Origin: Isoptericola halotolerans
GTDB lineage: Bacteria > Actinomycetota > Actinomycetes > Actinomycetales > Cellulomonadaceae
Reading direction: 5' to 3'
Assembly: GCF_003003075.1 (NCBI RefSeq)
Contig: NZ_PVTX01000014.1
Location: forward strand, 1-64,000
DNA: 64,000 nt
In this document: positions 35,698-44,090 of the stretch, piece by piece
Layout of the letters: the number at the start of each line of letters is the position of its first letter
Numbering within the stretch: position 1 is the stretch's first letter
Notes under the pieces: model-generated
Database searches by the model: none
Told to the model about the DNA's origin: nothing
The model's input: only the letters and a program-made list of their open reading frames with translations
Position numbers and translations under genes: made by a program

Positions 35698-37442
35698 CCG
35701 CCGGGTCACCGCCCGGGCACGACCCGGTGGCCGGGCAGGTCACCCGTGCCGAGATGCTGGTCGACGCCGGCCGGCCCGAGCAGGCGCTCGACGGCATCAC
35801 CGCGGCGCTGGCCGAGCACCCGGACGACGTCCGGCTGCACCTGACGTCGGGCTGGCTGCACCTGCGTCTGCAGCGCTCCGCGGACGCACGGCGGATCCTC
35901 GAGCAGGTCGTGGCCGGAGCGCCGGACCTCGCGCAGGGCCACGTGCTGCTGTCCGTCGCCCTGCAGAACTGTGGACGGCTCGCCGAGGCGCGTGCCGCCG
36001 TCGAGCGCGCGCTCGAGCTCCGGCCCGACGACGCCGCGACGCTCGTGCAGCACGCTGACGTCCTCCTGAGCGGTCGCGCGCGGCCCCGGGACCGTGAGCT
36101 GGCGAGGGACCGGGTCGCCCGGGCTCTCGAGCTCGAGCCGGACAACCCGAGCCGGCTGCTCGGCGCCGCGTCGATCCACGTCCGGCTGGGAGAACGTGAC
36201 CGTGCCCGCGCCCTCGTGCGCCACGGCCTGGCGACGGCACCGCAGCACGAGGGCCTGCTCTACGCCGACGCCCAGCTCTCGGTGGACGACGGGCAGCACT
36301 CCCGCGCGCTCGTCGGGATCCTCGCGCAGAACCCCGAGCACGCCGAGGCGGGCTACGTGCTGTTCCTGCGCGTCTGGCAGCGGCTGCTCGCACCGATGGA
36401 CACCGCCGTCGCCGTGCTGACGGCCAGCGCGCTCCTCGTGGCGTGGTTCATGAGCGACTCGCTGCACGGCTCCCTGCGGGTCTGGGCCGTGGTGCTCGCC
36501 GTGGCCCTCGGCGTCTCCGCGCTGCGGTCCTGGTCGGTGCTGCGCCACGTGCCCCGTGTGCTGGTGCGCCGCAGCCTGCTGGACGGCACCTGGTCCGGAC
36601 GGCTCGGCGCGGCCGGGCTGGTGGTGGGCTGGGTGGGCTCGGTCCTCGCGCTGGCCGCCCTCCTCGGGCTGCGCGACGCCGTCGCCGTCCGGTGGTTCCT
36701 CGTCCTCCTCGCGCTCGCCCTCCTGGTCGCGGGGACCGGGTCGGCCGTGCTGGCGGGCACCATGCTGCGGCACGCGCGGAGCTCCGGGTACCTCGCCGCC
36801 TCGGAGCTCGGTCTGGCCCGCGCCGACGCGCTGCGCGGCAGCTACCGCGCGGCCACGGTGCGCCGGGCCGTGGTGGTGGCGCTCGTCGCGCTGCTCAGCG
36901 CTGCCGCCGCGGCGGGGTCTGCCCGTCCGGACGCGCTGCCCGTCGCGGCTCTCGGCGCCGTCGCGTGGCTCCTCCCGGGCGTCCTGGTCGTCTGGCGACT
37001 CCGTGCGCTCGGCACGGCGCTACGTCGCGAGGGTGCCGAACCCGCGGGCAGCGTGGGCACCGCGCGCACCGCGGTCGCCGGGCGTGCGCGCGGTGCCGGC
37101 GGCCTCGCGGTCCTCGCCCTGGCCACCGTGGCGCTCGGCGCGGCCGGGCTGGTCGCCGTCGCACACGTGCCCGTCCTGCCGAACGAGCACGACGCCGACG
37201 GGCGGTACGCCACGACGCCGGACTCCGGCGACTCGGACCCGACCTGCAGCGGGTCGCGCTACACCTGGATCAGCTGCGCCCTGCGGGACAACCGGGAGCA
37301 GATGGAGGACTGGGAGGATCGCGAGCCGATCGACATCCCGACCTTCGACCTGGAGGTCCCGGACATCCCGGAGCTCGACGTGCCCGACCTCCCGGAGGTC
37401 GAGGTCCCGGACATCGAGGTCCCGGAGGACACGACGAGCTGA
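35694..37442 (+). CDS. TPR membrane protein coupled to the AAA+ ATPase
   Basis: The protein has 582 residues. The N-terminal third is TPR-like helices ([40 protein letters not shown]). The middle has about six membrane segments ([50 protein letters not shown]). The exported tail ends in repeating acidic Pro-rich units ([20 protein letters not shown]). The GTG overlaps the ATPase stop by four bases. It may recruit the ATPase to the membrane through the paired TPR segments; the client is unknown. Confidence 0.75.
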   Translation: MTAGSPPGHDPVAGQVTRAEMLVDAGRPEQALDGITAALAEHPDDVRLHLTSGWLHLRLQRSADARRILEQVVAGAPDLAQGHVLLSVALQNCGRLAEARAAVERALELRPDDAATLVQHADVLLSGRARPRDRELARDRVARALELEPDNPSRLLGAASIHVRLGERDRARALVRHGLATAPQHEGLLYADAQLSVDDGQHSRALVGILAQNPEHAEAGYVLFLRVWQRLLAPMDTAVAVLTASALLVAWFMSDSLHGSLRVWAVVLAVALGVSALRSWSVLRHVPRVLVRRSLLDGTWSGRLGAAGLVVGWVGSVLALAALLGLRDAVAVRWFLVLLALALLVAGTGSAVLAGTMLRHARSSGYLAASELGLARADALRGSYRAATVRRAVVVALVALLSAAAAAGSARPDALPVAALGAVAWLLPGVLVVWRLRALGTALRREGAEPAGSVGTARTAVAGRARGAGGLAVLALATVALGAAGLVAVAHVPVLPNEHDADGRYATTPDSGDSDPTCSGSRYTWISCALRDNREQMEDWEDREPIDIPTFDLEVPDIPELDVPDLPEVEVPDIEVPEDTTS

Positions 37443-37477
37443 GGCGGGTCGGAGCGGCACTGCGCTACATTGCGCCG

Positions 37478-37840
37478 ATGAGACCGCGGGCGCTGACAGC
37501 CACCGTCCGGGGAGCGGCGTCGACCGCCGCCGTCGCCGCGGTGGTCACCTTCGTCTTCCTCCTGCAACCCTGGCGGACCTGCCCCGACGACGACGCGCCC
37601 GCGGGCTGCCCCGCGCTCCCCCAGGACGCCGCGGTCGTGATGGTGGCGGGCACGGTCGCGCTGATCGCTCTCTTCGTGATGGTCGTCGCAGCGGTCGCGC
37701 GGCGTGATGCCGCCACGTCACCACCGTCGACGACGTCCCCGCGCCGCACGCGGCTGCGCGCCGTCGCTCTCGCGGCCTTCGCCGGACTGTGTGCCGCCGT
37801 GTACGGCTGGGGCTACCTCAGCGGCTTCTCGCCGTACTGA
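37478..37840 (+). CDS. Small membrane protein, unknown
   Basis: The protein has 120 residues with three predicted helices (ASTAAVAAVVTFVFLLQPW, VVMVAGTVALIALFVMVVAAVA, AVALAAFAGLCAAVYGWGYL). A loop between the first two contains two cysteines (TCPDDDAPAGCPALP) that could form a disulfide outside the membrane. No ribosome site of note precedes the ATG. It follows the TPR gene by 35 bases and could be in the same transcript. No family is recognised. Confidence 0.6.
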   Translation: MRPRALTATVRGAASTAAVAAVVTFVFLLQPWRTCPDDDAPAGCPALPQDAAVVMVAGTVALIALFVMVVAAVARRDAATSPPSTTSPRRTRLRAVALAAFAGLCAAVYGWGYLSGFSPY

Positions 37841-37941
37841 TCGGACGGCGGAGCGCGCCTGTCGGGAGACTGGCGCCGCCCGGTCGCAGGTGACATGTTG
37901 AGGACGGCGTCCGGACCCGCATCCCTCGACGAGAGGCACGC

Positions 37942-39165
37942 ATGAGCACCGTCCTGTTCTGCCCGGTGATGTTCAACCTGGCCGAGACCACGCGGATGAT
38001 CCAGGTCGCCCGCGCGCTCGACCCGGCGCACTCGCCGGTGTTCATGGGCTACGAGCACGACTACGTCGACCTGGTCCGCGACGCCGGCTTCAGCTACCGG
38101 GCGTGCGAGCCCGCCTGGACGCGTGCCGAGCGGGACCAGGCGCTCGCGTTCGACCAGGGGCGATCGTTCCGCAGCCCGTTCACCACGGAGCTGGTGCGCG
38201 AGCGGGTGCGGGTCGAGCGGGCCCTCGTCCGCGAGACCGGCGCCCGAGCGGTGGTCACCGGCTCGAACCTCACGTCGTTCCTCTCGGCGACGGCGGAGGG
38301 TGTCCCGCTGTACTACCCGGTGCCGTTCGCGCTGACCGCTCCGCAGGTCCGGCAGACGCCGCGGATGGGGTTCGTCGCCGGTTCGAGCGGTCTGGCCAGG
38401 ACCGCGGACCGGGCCGCGACGTCGGCCTTCCGCTGGGTCTACACGTCCGCACCGCTCGCCCCGAGGGCGTTCGCCACCGTGGCGCGGGAGAACGGCGTCC
38501 CCGCGCCGCGCAGCGTCGCCGAGCTGATCCGCGCGGACCACAACCTGCTCACCGAGATGGACTGGGAGCTCGACGGCTTCGACCTGCCGGACGACTTCGA
38601 GCGGGTCGGCCCGATCTTCGCCCACCTCGACACCCCCGTGCCGCCCGTCGTGGAGGAGCTGGCCGCGGCGCCGGAACCCCTGGTGTACCTCGGGCTCGGG
38701 TCGTCGGCGAGCAGGTCGCTCGTGCTGCGGACGGCGCGGGCGCTCGGCGACCTGCCGGTGAACGTCGTCGCGCCGGTGCGGCACTACCTGCGGGACGACG
38801 ACGTCCTGCCGCCCAACGTCCACGTCACCGACCTGCTGCCGGCCCACCGCCTCGGCGGTCTGGTCGGTGCCGCCGTGCTGCACGGCGGCCAGGGCACGGT
38901 GCAGACCGCGTGCGCGACGGGCGTGCCGTTCGTCGGCATGGGCCTGCAGCCGGAGCAGACCTGGCACGTGCGCCGCTGCGAGGAGCGCGGCAACGCCGTC
39001 GCGGTCTCGCCGCGCCGGGTCGGCACCCAGGGCTTCCGCACGGCACTTCACCGCGCGCTGTTCGACCCCGCCGTGCGGACGGCCGCCGCCGAGGTCAGCG
39101 AGGCCTACGTGGACGAGGACGGCGCGGCGGCCGCCGCCCGCGTCATCGAGCGGGATCTCGGCTGA
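37942..39165 (+). CDS. GT1-type glycosyltransferase
   Basis: The protein has 407 residues with a GT-B fold. The N-terminal domain is MSTVLFCPVMFNLAETTRM, and the C-terminal nucleotide-sugar site reads VLHGGQGTVQTACATGVPFV followed by EQTWHVRR, as in UGT/macrolide glycosyltransferases. The family glycosylates small hydrophobic acceptors such as macrolides or lipids. Its closeness to the erm gene makes drug modification conceivable, but it is not in the same transcription unit. The ATG at 37942 is preceded by GAGAGGC. Confidence 0.8.
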   Translation: MSTVLFCPVMFNLAETTRMIQVARALDPAHSPVFMGYEHDYVDLVRDAGFSYRACEPAWTRAERDQALAFDQGRSFRSPFTTELVRERVRVERALVRETGARAVVTGSNLTSFLSATAEGVPLYYPVPFALTAPQVRQTPRMGFVAGSSGLARTADRAATSAFRWVYTSAPLAPRAFATVARENGVPAPRSVAELIRADHNLLTEMDWELDGFDLPDDFERVGPIFAHLDTPVPPVVEELAAAPEPLVYLGLGSSASRSLVLRTARALGDLPVNVVAPVRHYLRDDDVLPPNVHVTDLLPAHRLGGLVGAAVLHGGQGTVQTACATGVPFVGMGLQPEQTWHVRRCEERGNAVAVSPRRVGTQGFRTALHRALFDPAVRTAAAEVSEAYVDEDGAAAAARVIERDLG

Positions 39166-39175
39166 GACCGGCCGC

Positions 39176-39844
39176 TCAGCGGACGCGCGCGATCGCGAAC
39201 CCGTCCCAGCCCTTCGAGCCGACGGTCTGCAGCGCCGTCGCCTCCAGCCTCGGGTCGGCACCGAGTGCGCGCAGGAACGCTCGTGCGCCCCGAACGCTCG
39301 GGTCGTCGCTCGAGGAATCGACGACGGCGCCCCGGCGCACCACGTTGTCGCCGACGACGACGCTGCCGGAGCGTGTCAGCCGCAGCGCGAGCTCGAGGTA
39401 GGCGGCCATGTTCGCCTTGTCGGCGTCGATGAAGACGAGGTCGTACGGCTCGTGCGCGGCGTCGGCCAGTTCGGCGAGCACATCGAGCGCCGGCCCCACC
39501 TGGATCCGCACCCGGTCACCGACACCGGCATGGTCGAGGTTCTCCCGCGCCACCTCCGCATGCCGCGGGTCCAGCTCGACGGTGGTCACGTGCCCCTCGG
39601 CGCCGACGGCCCGCGCGAGCCAGATGGTGCTGTACCCGGCGAGCGTCCCCAGCTCGAGGACGCGTCGCGCGCCCGCCATCCGTGCCACGAGCGCGAGGAA
39701 GGCGCCCTGGTTCGGTGCCACCTCGATCGGCGGCAGCCCCCGCTCCCGTCCCAGCGCACGCGCCGCGACCAGGGCCTCGTCCTCGGTGACCAGCTCACCG
39801 GCCAGGTAGTCGTCGACGTCGCTCCACTGCTCCCCGGTGTCCAT
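39176..39844 (-). CDS. Class I SAM-dependent O-methyltransferase
   Basis: The 222-residue protein is of the catechol/caffeoyl-CoA O-methyltransferase type: VLELGTLAGYSTIWLARAVG (SAM motif I), TVELDPRHAEVARENLDHAG, and LVFIDADKANMAAYLELALR with the metal-ligand Asp residues, then VVVGDNVVRRGAV. It would methylate a hydroxyl on a small aromatic or thioester substrate in a Mg-dependent way. I chose the ATG at 39844; the longer start at 39886 is not conserved in character. It converges with the glycosyltransferase gene and is divergent from erm. Confidence 0.88.
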   Translation of the reverse strand: MDTGEQWSDVDDYLAGELVTEDEALVAARALGRERGLPPIEVAPNQGAFLALVARMAGARRVLELGTLAGYSTIWLARAVGAEGHVTTVELDPRHAEVARENLDHAGVGDRVRIQVGPALDVLAELADAAHEPYDLVFIDADKANMAAYLELALRLTRSGSVVVGDNVVRRGAVVDSSSDDPSVRGARAFLRALGADPRLEATALQTVGSKGWDGFAIARVR

Positions 39845-39898
39845 GCCCCGATCCTGGCACGCGGCACGGCCCCGACGACGGCTCACCCCGATATCCGC

Positions 39899-39927
39899 TG
39901 GACCGGGTCTCGGCCCCGCCCTAGGGT
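39899..39927 (+). promoter_or_regulatory. Promoter of the erm leader (probably leaderless transcript)
   Basis: TGGACC (39899-39904), a 17-bp spacer and TAGGGT (39922-39927) form a plausible -35/-10 pair. The -10 ends seven bases before the ATG at 39935, the distance at which transcription would begin at the start codon itself. A short A/T-containing stretch (GATAT) lies just before the -35, the place where WhiB7-dependent promoters are AT-rich. Confidence 0.5.
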
Positions 39928-39934
39928 GCCGGCC

Positions 39935-39994
39935 ATGGGAACACTGTGCTGCGCGCCGTCGACGGCGCTGCTCTTCCGCGACCGCCGCGCCTGA
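39935..39994 (+). CDS. Leader peptide of the erm gene
   Basis: The 19-residue peptide MGTLCCAPSTALLFRDRRA lies directly downstream of a -10 box, with its stop inside the first arm of a hairpin. Residues 15-17 (R-D-R) match the +x+ motif at which macrolide-bound ribosomes stall in known Erm leaders. Stalling would prevent the first hairpin and free the erm start. It has no ribosome site, in line with a leaderless mRNA. Confidence 0.65.
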   Translation: MGTLCCAPSTALLFRDRRA

Positions 39995-40030
39995 CGGCGC
40001 GTCCGCGGGTCCACCACGCCACGCGCCGTC
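39993..40030 (+). promoter_or_regulatory. Attenuator stem 1 upstream of erm
   Basis: GACGGCGCGT (39993-40002) pairs exactly with 40021-40030. The left arm contains the last two bases of the leader stop codon, so a ribosome paused near the end of the leader would block it. Confidence 0.6.
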
Positions 40031-40090
40031 GTCCGGGACGTCCTCGCACCCCGGCCGCGCGTCACCTCGTCATGTCCTGACGCCTGTCGG

Positions 40091-40121
40091 GGTGCTCCGT
40101 TTCTCTCGTTCGGAGCGCACC
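40091..40121 (+). promoter_or_regulatory. Start-site hairpin of erm
   Basis: GGTGCTCCG (40091-40099) pairs with CGGAGCGCACC (40111-40121) with a small bulge. It ends two bases before the erm GTG (40123) and would mask the initiation region. Confidence 0.6.
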
Positions 40122-40122
40122 C

Positions 40123-40908
40123 GTGCCCACCCGTTCACACCATGGCGGCCGCCATGAGCTCGGCCAGAACTTCCTCGTCCACCGCCCCACGATCGACCGT
40201 CTCGTCGCCCTCGTCGTCGCCACCGACGGCCCCGTCCTCGAGATCGGGGCCGGGGACGGCGCCCTCACCGTCCCGCTCGCCCGGCTCGGCCGGGACCTGA
40301 CGGCGCTCGACCTCGACGAACGCCGCGTCCGGGCGCTGCGCCGTCGCCTCCCGACCGTCCGGGTCGAGCATGCCGACGTGCTGCGGCACCCGCTGGACCG
40401 ACCCGTCGTCGTCGGCAACGTCCCGTTCCACCTGACCACACCGGTGCTACGACGGCTCCTCGGCCGCGACACCTGGCGCCACGCCGTCCTGCTCACCCAG
40501 TGGGAGGTGGCCCGCAAGCGTGCCGGTGTCGGTGGGGCGACGATGATGACCGCCCAGGCCGCCCCCTGGTTCACCTTCGCGCTGCACGACCGGGTCCCGG
40601 CACGGCACTTCCGGCCCGTCCCCGGGGTCGACGGCGGCCTCCTGACCGCGACGCGCCGCCCGGAGCCGCTCGTCCCGGCCCGCGAACGCCGCGCCTACGA
40701 GGCGTTCGTCCGTCGGGTCTTCACCGGGCGGGGACGCAGCCTGGCCGACGTCCTCACCGGTGCGGCCGGTCTGCCCCGTCGCGCGTCGGCTACGCTGCTG
40801 GCCGACTGCGGCGTGACCGCGAGGGCGCTGCCGCGAGACCTGCGCGCGGAGCAGTGGGCCCGTCTGTGGCGAGCCGTCCCGCGACGCTCCGGCGTGGGCC
40901 GTGCGTGA
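40123..40908 (+). CDS. erm: Erm-family 23S rRNA (adenine-2058) N6-methyltransferase
   Basis: The protein has 261 residues. The start GRHELGQNFLVHRPTIDRLV, SAM motif I EIGAGDGALTVPLA (about 40-53), the acidic DLDERR, the catalytic NVPF (99-102, equivalent to NIPY), and QWEVARKRAGVGGATMMTAQ identify Erm rather than KsgA. Methylation of A2058 gives resistance to macrolides, lincosamides and streptogramin B. The start is GTG 40123, just past a hairpin. A leader peptide and attenuator stems precede it. The GC content equals the neighbours, so it looks like a resident gene rather than a recent import. Confidence 0.93.
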   Translation: MPTRSHHGGRHELGQNFLVHRPTIDRLVALVVATDGPVLEIGAGDGALTVPLARLGRDLTALDLDERRVRALRRRLPTVRVEHADVLRHPLDRPVVVGNVPFHLTTPVLRRLLGRDTWRHAVLLTQWEVARKRAGVGGATMMTAQAAPWFTFALHDRVPARHFRPVPGVDGGLLTATRRPEPLVPARERRAYEAFVRRVFTGRGRSLADVLTGAAGLPRRASATLLADCGVTARALPRDLRAEQWARLWRAVPRRSGVGRA

Positions 40909-40983
40909 GGACTGGGTGCGGCCTCGGTCGACCACGCGGTGCGGATAGCCTGCCCCTCGCCGGCCGAGGACGAGGAGACGGAC

Positions 40984-41808
40984 ATGGCGCGGGACATCGA
41001 GGACGCACAGCGGGCCGGACCTGCCGGAGCCGAGGTGACCGTCACCCCGGCCCGGCGGGCGCTCCGCCCCCTCGGCTACCTCCTCGTCGGGCTCGTGTGG
41101 ACGGCGCTGAGCGTCGTGGTGCTGGCGCTGGGTCCGGGGATCCTGGTCTTCGTCGCCCTCGAGGGCACCATGGAGGTCGGCGGGATCTGGGCGGACCTGA
41201 CCACCCAGCCCGGCGAGATGACGGCGTTCGCGCTGAGCGTGCCGCTGCTGGTGGCGATCTGGGGACCCGGGGTGCTCTGGTACCTGCCGTGCGCCACCTG
41301 GCCGCTGGCCGCGCTGTCGTTCGTGTACGTCGGCCGCTCCCTACGGCCCCGGTACGCCGCAGAGCCGCTGTCCCGCACGCGACGGGTCGGGCGCGGCGAC
41401 GCTCTGGGCCTGCCGACGGCGTCCGGCGTCGCGCTCTCGCTGCAGCCCGCGCACCCGTCGCGGACCACCCGCTCGCTCATGCGGTGGTACGCCTCGGGCT
41501 GGCTGCCGGACGGGCACATGTTCGTCGCGATGCTGCCGGCGGGCGGTGCCTGGTTGCTGACGCTGGTCGGTCTGGCCTCGGACGTCCCGGTGCCCGCCCG
41601 GACCGTCCTGCTGGTGAGCGCCGCGTGCCTGGCCGCGTGGAGCGTCGTGCTGGGCCGGCGGGCCTGGCGACGGCGCTTCCACGGCGTCGGTCCGGGCGAC
41701 GGGCCGGACGTCGCGCCGACGTCGCTGAGCCCCGAGGAGCGCCGGGCCCGGATCGCCGAGCTCCGTGCGCGCCGGGACGCGCGAGCCCGGGTGGGCCCGC
41801 TCGGATAG
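40984..41808 (+). CDS. Membrane protein, unknown
   Basis: The protein has 274 residues with about five to six helices (LGYLLVGLVWTALSVVVLAL, ALSVPLLVAIWGPGVLWYL, TWPLAALSFVYVG, MLPAGGAWLLTLVGLA, RTVLLVSAACLAAWSVVLG). The C-terminal tail reads LSPEERRARIAELRARRDAR, a charged helix. No family is recognised. The ATG at 40984 has GAGGAG. The AI-2E family gene starts 10 bases after the stop and is probably cotranscribed. Confidence 0.7.
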   Translation: MARDIEDAQRAGPAGAEVTVTPARRALRPLGYLLVGLVWTALSVVVLALGPGILVFVALEGTMEVGGIWADLTTQPGEMTAFALSVPLLVAIWGPGVLWYLPCATWPLAALSFVYVGRSLRPRYAAEPLSRTRRVGRGDALGLPTASGVALSLQPAHPSRTTRSLMRWYASGWLPDGHMFVAMLPAGGAWLLTLVGLASDVPVPARTVLLVSAACLAAWSVVLGRRAWRRRFHGVGPGDGPDVAPTSLSPEERRARIAELRARRDARARVGPLG

Positions 41809-41818
41809 GTTCAGGTCC

Positions 41819-42889
41819 ATGCCACCTGCCGCCGCCTCCGCCGTCGGGCACGACGGGTCCACCCTCGAACGCTGGGGACGCCGCGCCTGGGCGTTCGTCG
41901 GGCTGGCCCTGGCCTCGGTCGCGGTGTACCTCGGCACGTCGATGATCTCCGGGCTGGTGATCCCGCTGGTCGTCGCCCTGGTGGTCGGCGCGCTGTTCGC
42001 CCCGCTGTGCTCGTGGCTCGGCCGGTGGATGCCGCGGCCGCTCGCCGCGCTCGTCGTGCTGCTCGGGCTGCTCGCGGTCGCCGCCGGGACCCTCGGCCTG
42101 GCCGTCCGCGGCGTCGTGCAGCAGGCCGCCGAGATCGGCCGGCAGCTCACCGAGGGGTTCGAGGCCCTCCAGGCGTGGGCGGCCGACCTCGGGGTCGAGC
42201 TCCCGGACGTCGGCGCCGGCGAGGCGACCGGCCTCCCCGAGTGGGGCACGATGCTGCTCTCCGGCTTCACCGCTCAGCTCGGCAACGTGTTCTCGGGGAC
42301 CGCGGCGCTGGTGATGGGCACGTTCGTCGGCGTGTTCCTGCTCTACTTCATCCTGGCGGACTGGGACGTCCTCATGCGCTGGACGGCCCGCCATCTGGGG
42401 GTCGCCGAAGACGTCGGGGCCGGGATCATCGACGACGGCACCTGGGCGATGCGCCGGTACTTCCTGGCGCTGACCGCATCCAGCGTCGTCGTGTCCGTCA
42501 TCGTCGGCGTCGCCGCCTGGCTGCTCGACCTCCCGCTCGCCTTCACCATCGCGGTCGTCACGCTCATCACCTCGTACGTGCCGTTCATCGGCGCGATCGT
42601 CTCGGGCGCGTTCGCGGTGCTCATCGCGCTCGGGTCCGGCGGCGTGGTCCCCGCCCTCGTCATGCTCGTCGTCATCCTCGTCGCCCAGAACGGCGTGCAG
42701 ACGATCATCCAGACCTTCATGACCCAGGGTGCCCTGAAGATGCACCCCATCGTCATCCTGGGTTCCACCATCGCCGGCGGTGCGCTGTTCGGCCTGCTCG
42801 GGGCCGCGCTGTCCACCCCGGTGGTCGCCATCCTCATCAAGATCACCGAGCGGCTGCGCGCGCTCGAGAGCCCGCCGGCACCCGACTAA
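41819..42889 (+). CDS. AI-2E family (PerM-like) transporter
   Basis: The protein has 356 residues with about seven to eight helices. The N-terminal pair is VYLGTSMISGLVIPLVVALVVG, and a soluble domain lies at about 110-160. The conserved C-terminal block reads TLITSYVPFIGAIVSGAFAV, then MLVVILVAQNGVQTIIQTFM and HPIVILGSTIAGGALFGLLG. Members include TqsA and Na+/H+ antiporter-like proteins, so the substrate cannot be assigned. The ATG at 41819 is in a region without a good ribosome site. The acyltransferase gene follows after nine bases. Confidence 0.88.
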   Translation: MPPAAASAVGHDGSTLERWGRRAWAFVGLALASVAVYLGTSMISGLVIPLVVALVVGALFAPLCSWLGRWMPRPLAALVVLLGLLAVAAGTLGLAVRGVVQQAAEIGRQLTEGFEALQAWAADLGVELPDVGAGEATGLPEWGTMLLSGFTAQLGNVFSGTAALVMGTFVGVFLLYFILADWDVLMRWTARHLGVAEDVGAGIIDDGTWAMRRYFLALTASSVVVSVIVGVAAWLLDLPLAFTIAVVTLITSYVPFIGAIVSGAFAVLIALGSGGVVPALVMLVVILVAQNGVQTIIQTFMTQGALKMHPIVILGSTIAGGALFGLLGAALSTPVVAILIKITERLRALESPPAPD

Positions 42890-42898
42890 GATCGGTCG

Positions 42899-43474
42899 AT
42901 GCTCACCACGTTGCGACGCGCCGTCGCCGGCCTCTTCTGGCGGCTCAGCCGGTGGACCCTGCGGAGCGAGCCGGCGCCCGACCGGGCCGGCATCCTCATC
43001 GGTGCGCCCCACACGTCCAACTGGGACTTCGTGCTGATGCTCGCCATCTCGTGGCGGCTCGGCCTGGACATCCGCTGGCTGGGCAAGCACACGCTGTTCA
43101 ACGGCTGGAAGGGCCCGCTCATGCGGGCGCTCGGCGGCATCCCCGTCGACCGCCGTGACCCCTCGCGGGTGGTCGTCGACGTGCTGGACCACGTGTCCCG
43201 CGGCGAGGTCTTCCACCTCGTCGTCACCCCGGAGGGCACGCGCTCGGGCGACGGCTGGAAGTCCGGCTTCTACCGCATCGCCCGCGAGGCCGGCCTGCCC
43301 GTCACGCTCGGCTACGTGGACCGCACCACGATGACCACGGGGCTCGGGCCGACGCTCGAGCTCACGGGCGAGGTCGGCGCCGACATGGACCGGATCCGCG
43401 CCTTCTACGCCGACAAGTCCGGGTACAACCCGGAGCTGCGCACCGAGCCCCGGCTGCGCTCGGAGGAGGGCTAG
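42899..43474 (+). CDS. PlsC-like 1-acyl-glycerophosphate acyltransferase-type protein
   Basis: The 191-residue protein has the HX4D motif in PHTSNWDFVL, the second block GGIPVDRR and the third VTPEGTRS. It is shorter than PlsC proper and lacks the N-terminal membrane helix, so it belongs to the soluble or peripheral branch whose acyl acceptor is uncertain. It lies in a tight row with the AI-2E transporter and the GNAT gene (gaps of nine and four bases). Confidence 0.87.
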   Translation: MLTTLRRAVAGLFWRLSRWTLRSEPAPDRAGILIGAPHTSNWDFVLMLAISWRLGLDIRWLGKHTLFNGWKGPLMRALGGIPVDRRDPSRVVVDVLDHVSRGEVFHLVVTPEGTRSGDGWKSGFYRIAREAGLPVTLGYVDRTTMTTGLGPTLELTGEVGADMDRIRAFYADKSGYNPELRTEPRLRSEEG

Positions 43475-43478
43475 CACC

Positions 43479-44045
43479 GTGCCCGACGACGTTCCTCCGG
43501 TCGCGCTGCCGGCCGGCGTGACGCTGCGGCTCCTGCACCGCGACGACGGCCCCGCCCTCGCCGCCGCCTACCGCCGCGACCGCGAGCACCTGGAGCCGTG
43601 GGAGCCGGCCCGACCCGCGGCGTTCTACGAGGCCGCTTATCACGCCGCCCGCATCCCCGTGCAGCTGCTGGAGCACCTCAACGGGCGCAGCACGCCCTTC
43701 GTGCTGACCCGTGGGGCGGACGTCGTCGGGCGGGTCACGCTGAGCGACGTCGTCCGAGGATCGTTCTGCAACGCTCACCTCGGCTACTGGCTCGCCTCCG
43801 ACCTCACCGGACGCGGCGTGATGACCGCGGCGGTCGAGGCGGTCGCCGTCTTCGCCCGCGACGACCTCGGGCTGCACCGGCTGCAGGCGGCGACGCTCCT
43901 GCACAACACGGCCTCCCAGCGGGTGCTCGATCGCACCGGCTTCGCACGCATCGGTACCGCCCCGCAGTACCTGCGCATCGCCGGCCGCTGGCAGGACCAC
44001 GCGCTGTTCCAGCGCATCCTGCCGGACGACGAGGCTCCCGCCTGA
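43479..44045 (+). CDS. GNAT acetyltransferase (RimJ/RimL-like)
   Basis: The protein has 188 residues: VTLRLLHRDDGPALAAAYRR at the start, NAHLGYWLASDLTGRGVMTA (acetyl-CoA loop) and LGLHRLQAATLLHNTASQRV with the closing GFARIG, as in RimJ/RimL-type N-acetyltransferases. The substrate may be a ribosomal protein N-terminus or a small amine. The GTG start follows the acyltransferase stop by four bases with GAGGAGG inside that gene's last codons. Confidence 0.87.
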   Translation: MPDDVPPVALPAGVTLRLLHRDDGPALAAAYRRDREHLEPWEPARPAAFYEAAYHAARIPVQLLEHLNGRSTPFVLTRGADVVGRVTLSDVVRGSFCNAHLGYWLASDLTGRGVMTAAVEAVAVFARDDLGLHRLQAATLLHNTASQRVLDRTGFARIGTAPQYLRIAGRWQDHALFQRILPDDEAPA

Positions 44046-44090
44046 CCGCGAGGCGGTAGCGGCCAGACGGGAGGTTCGCGGGCGCCGGGG

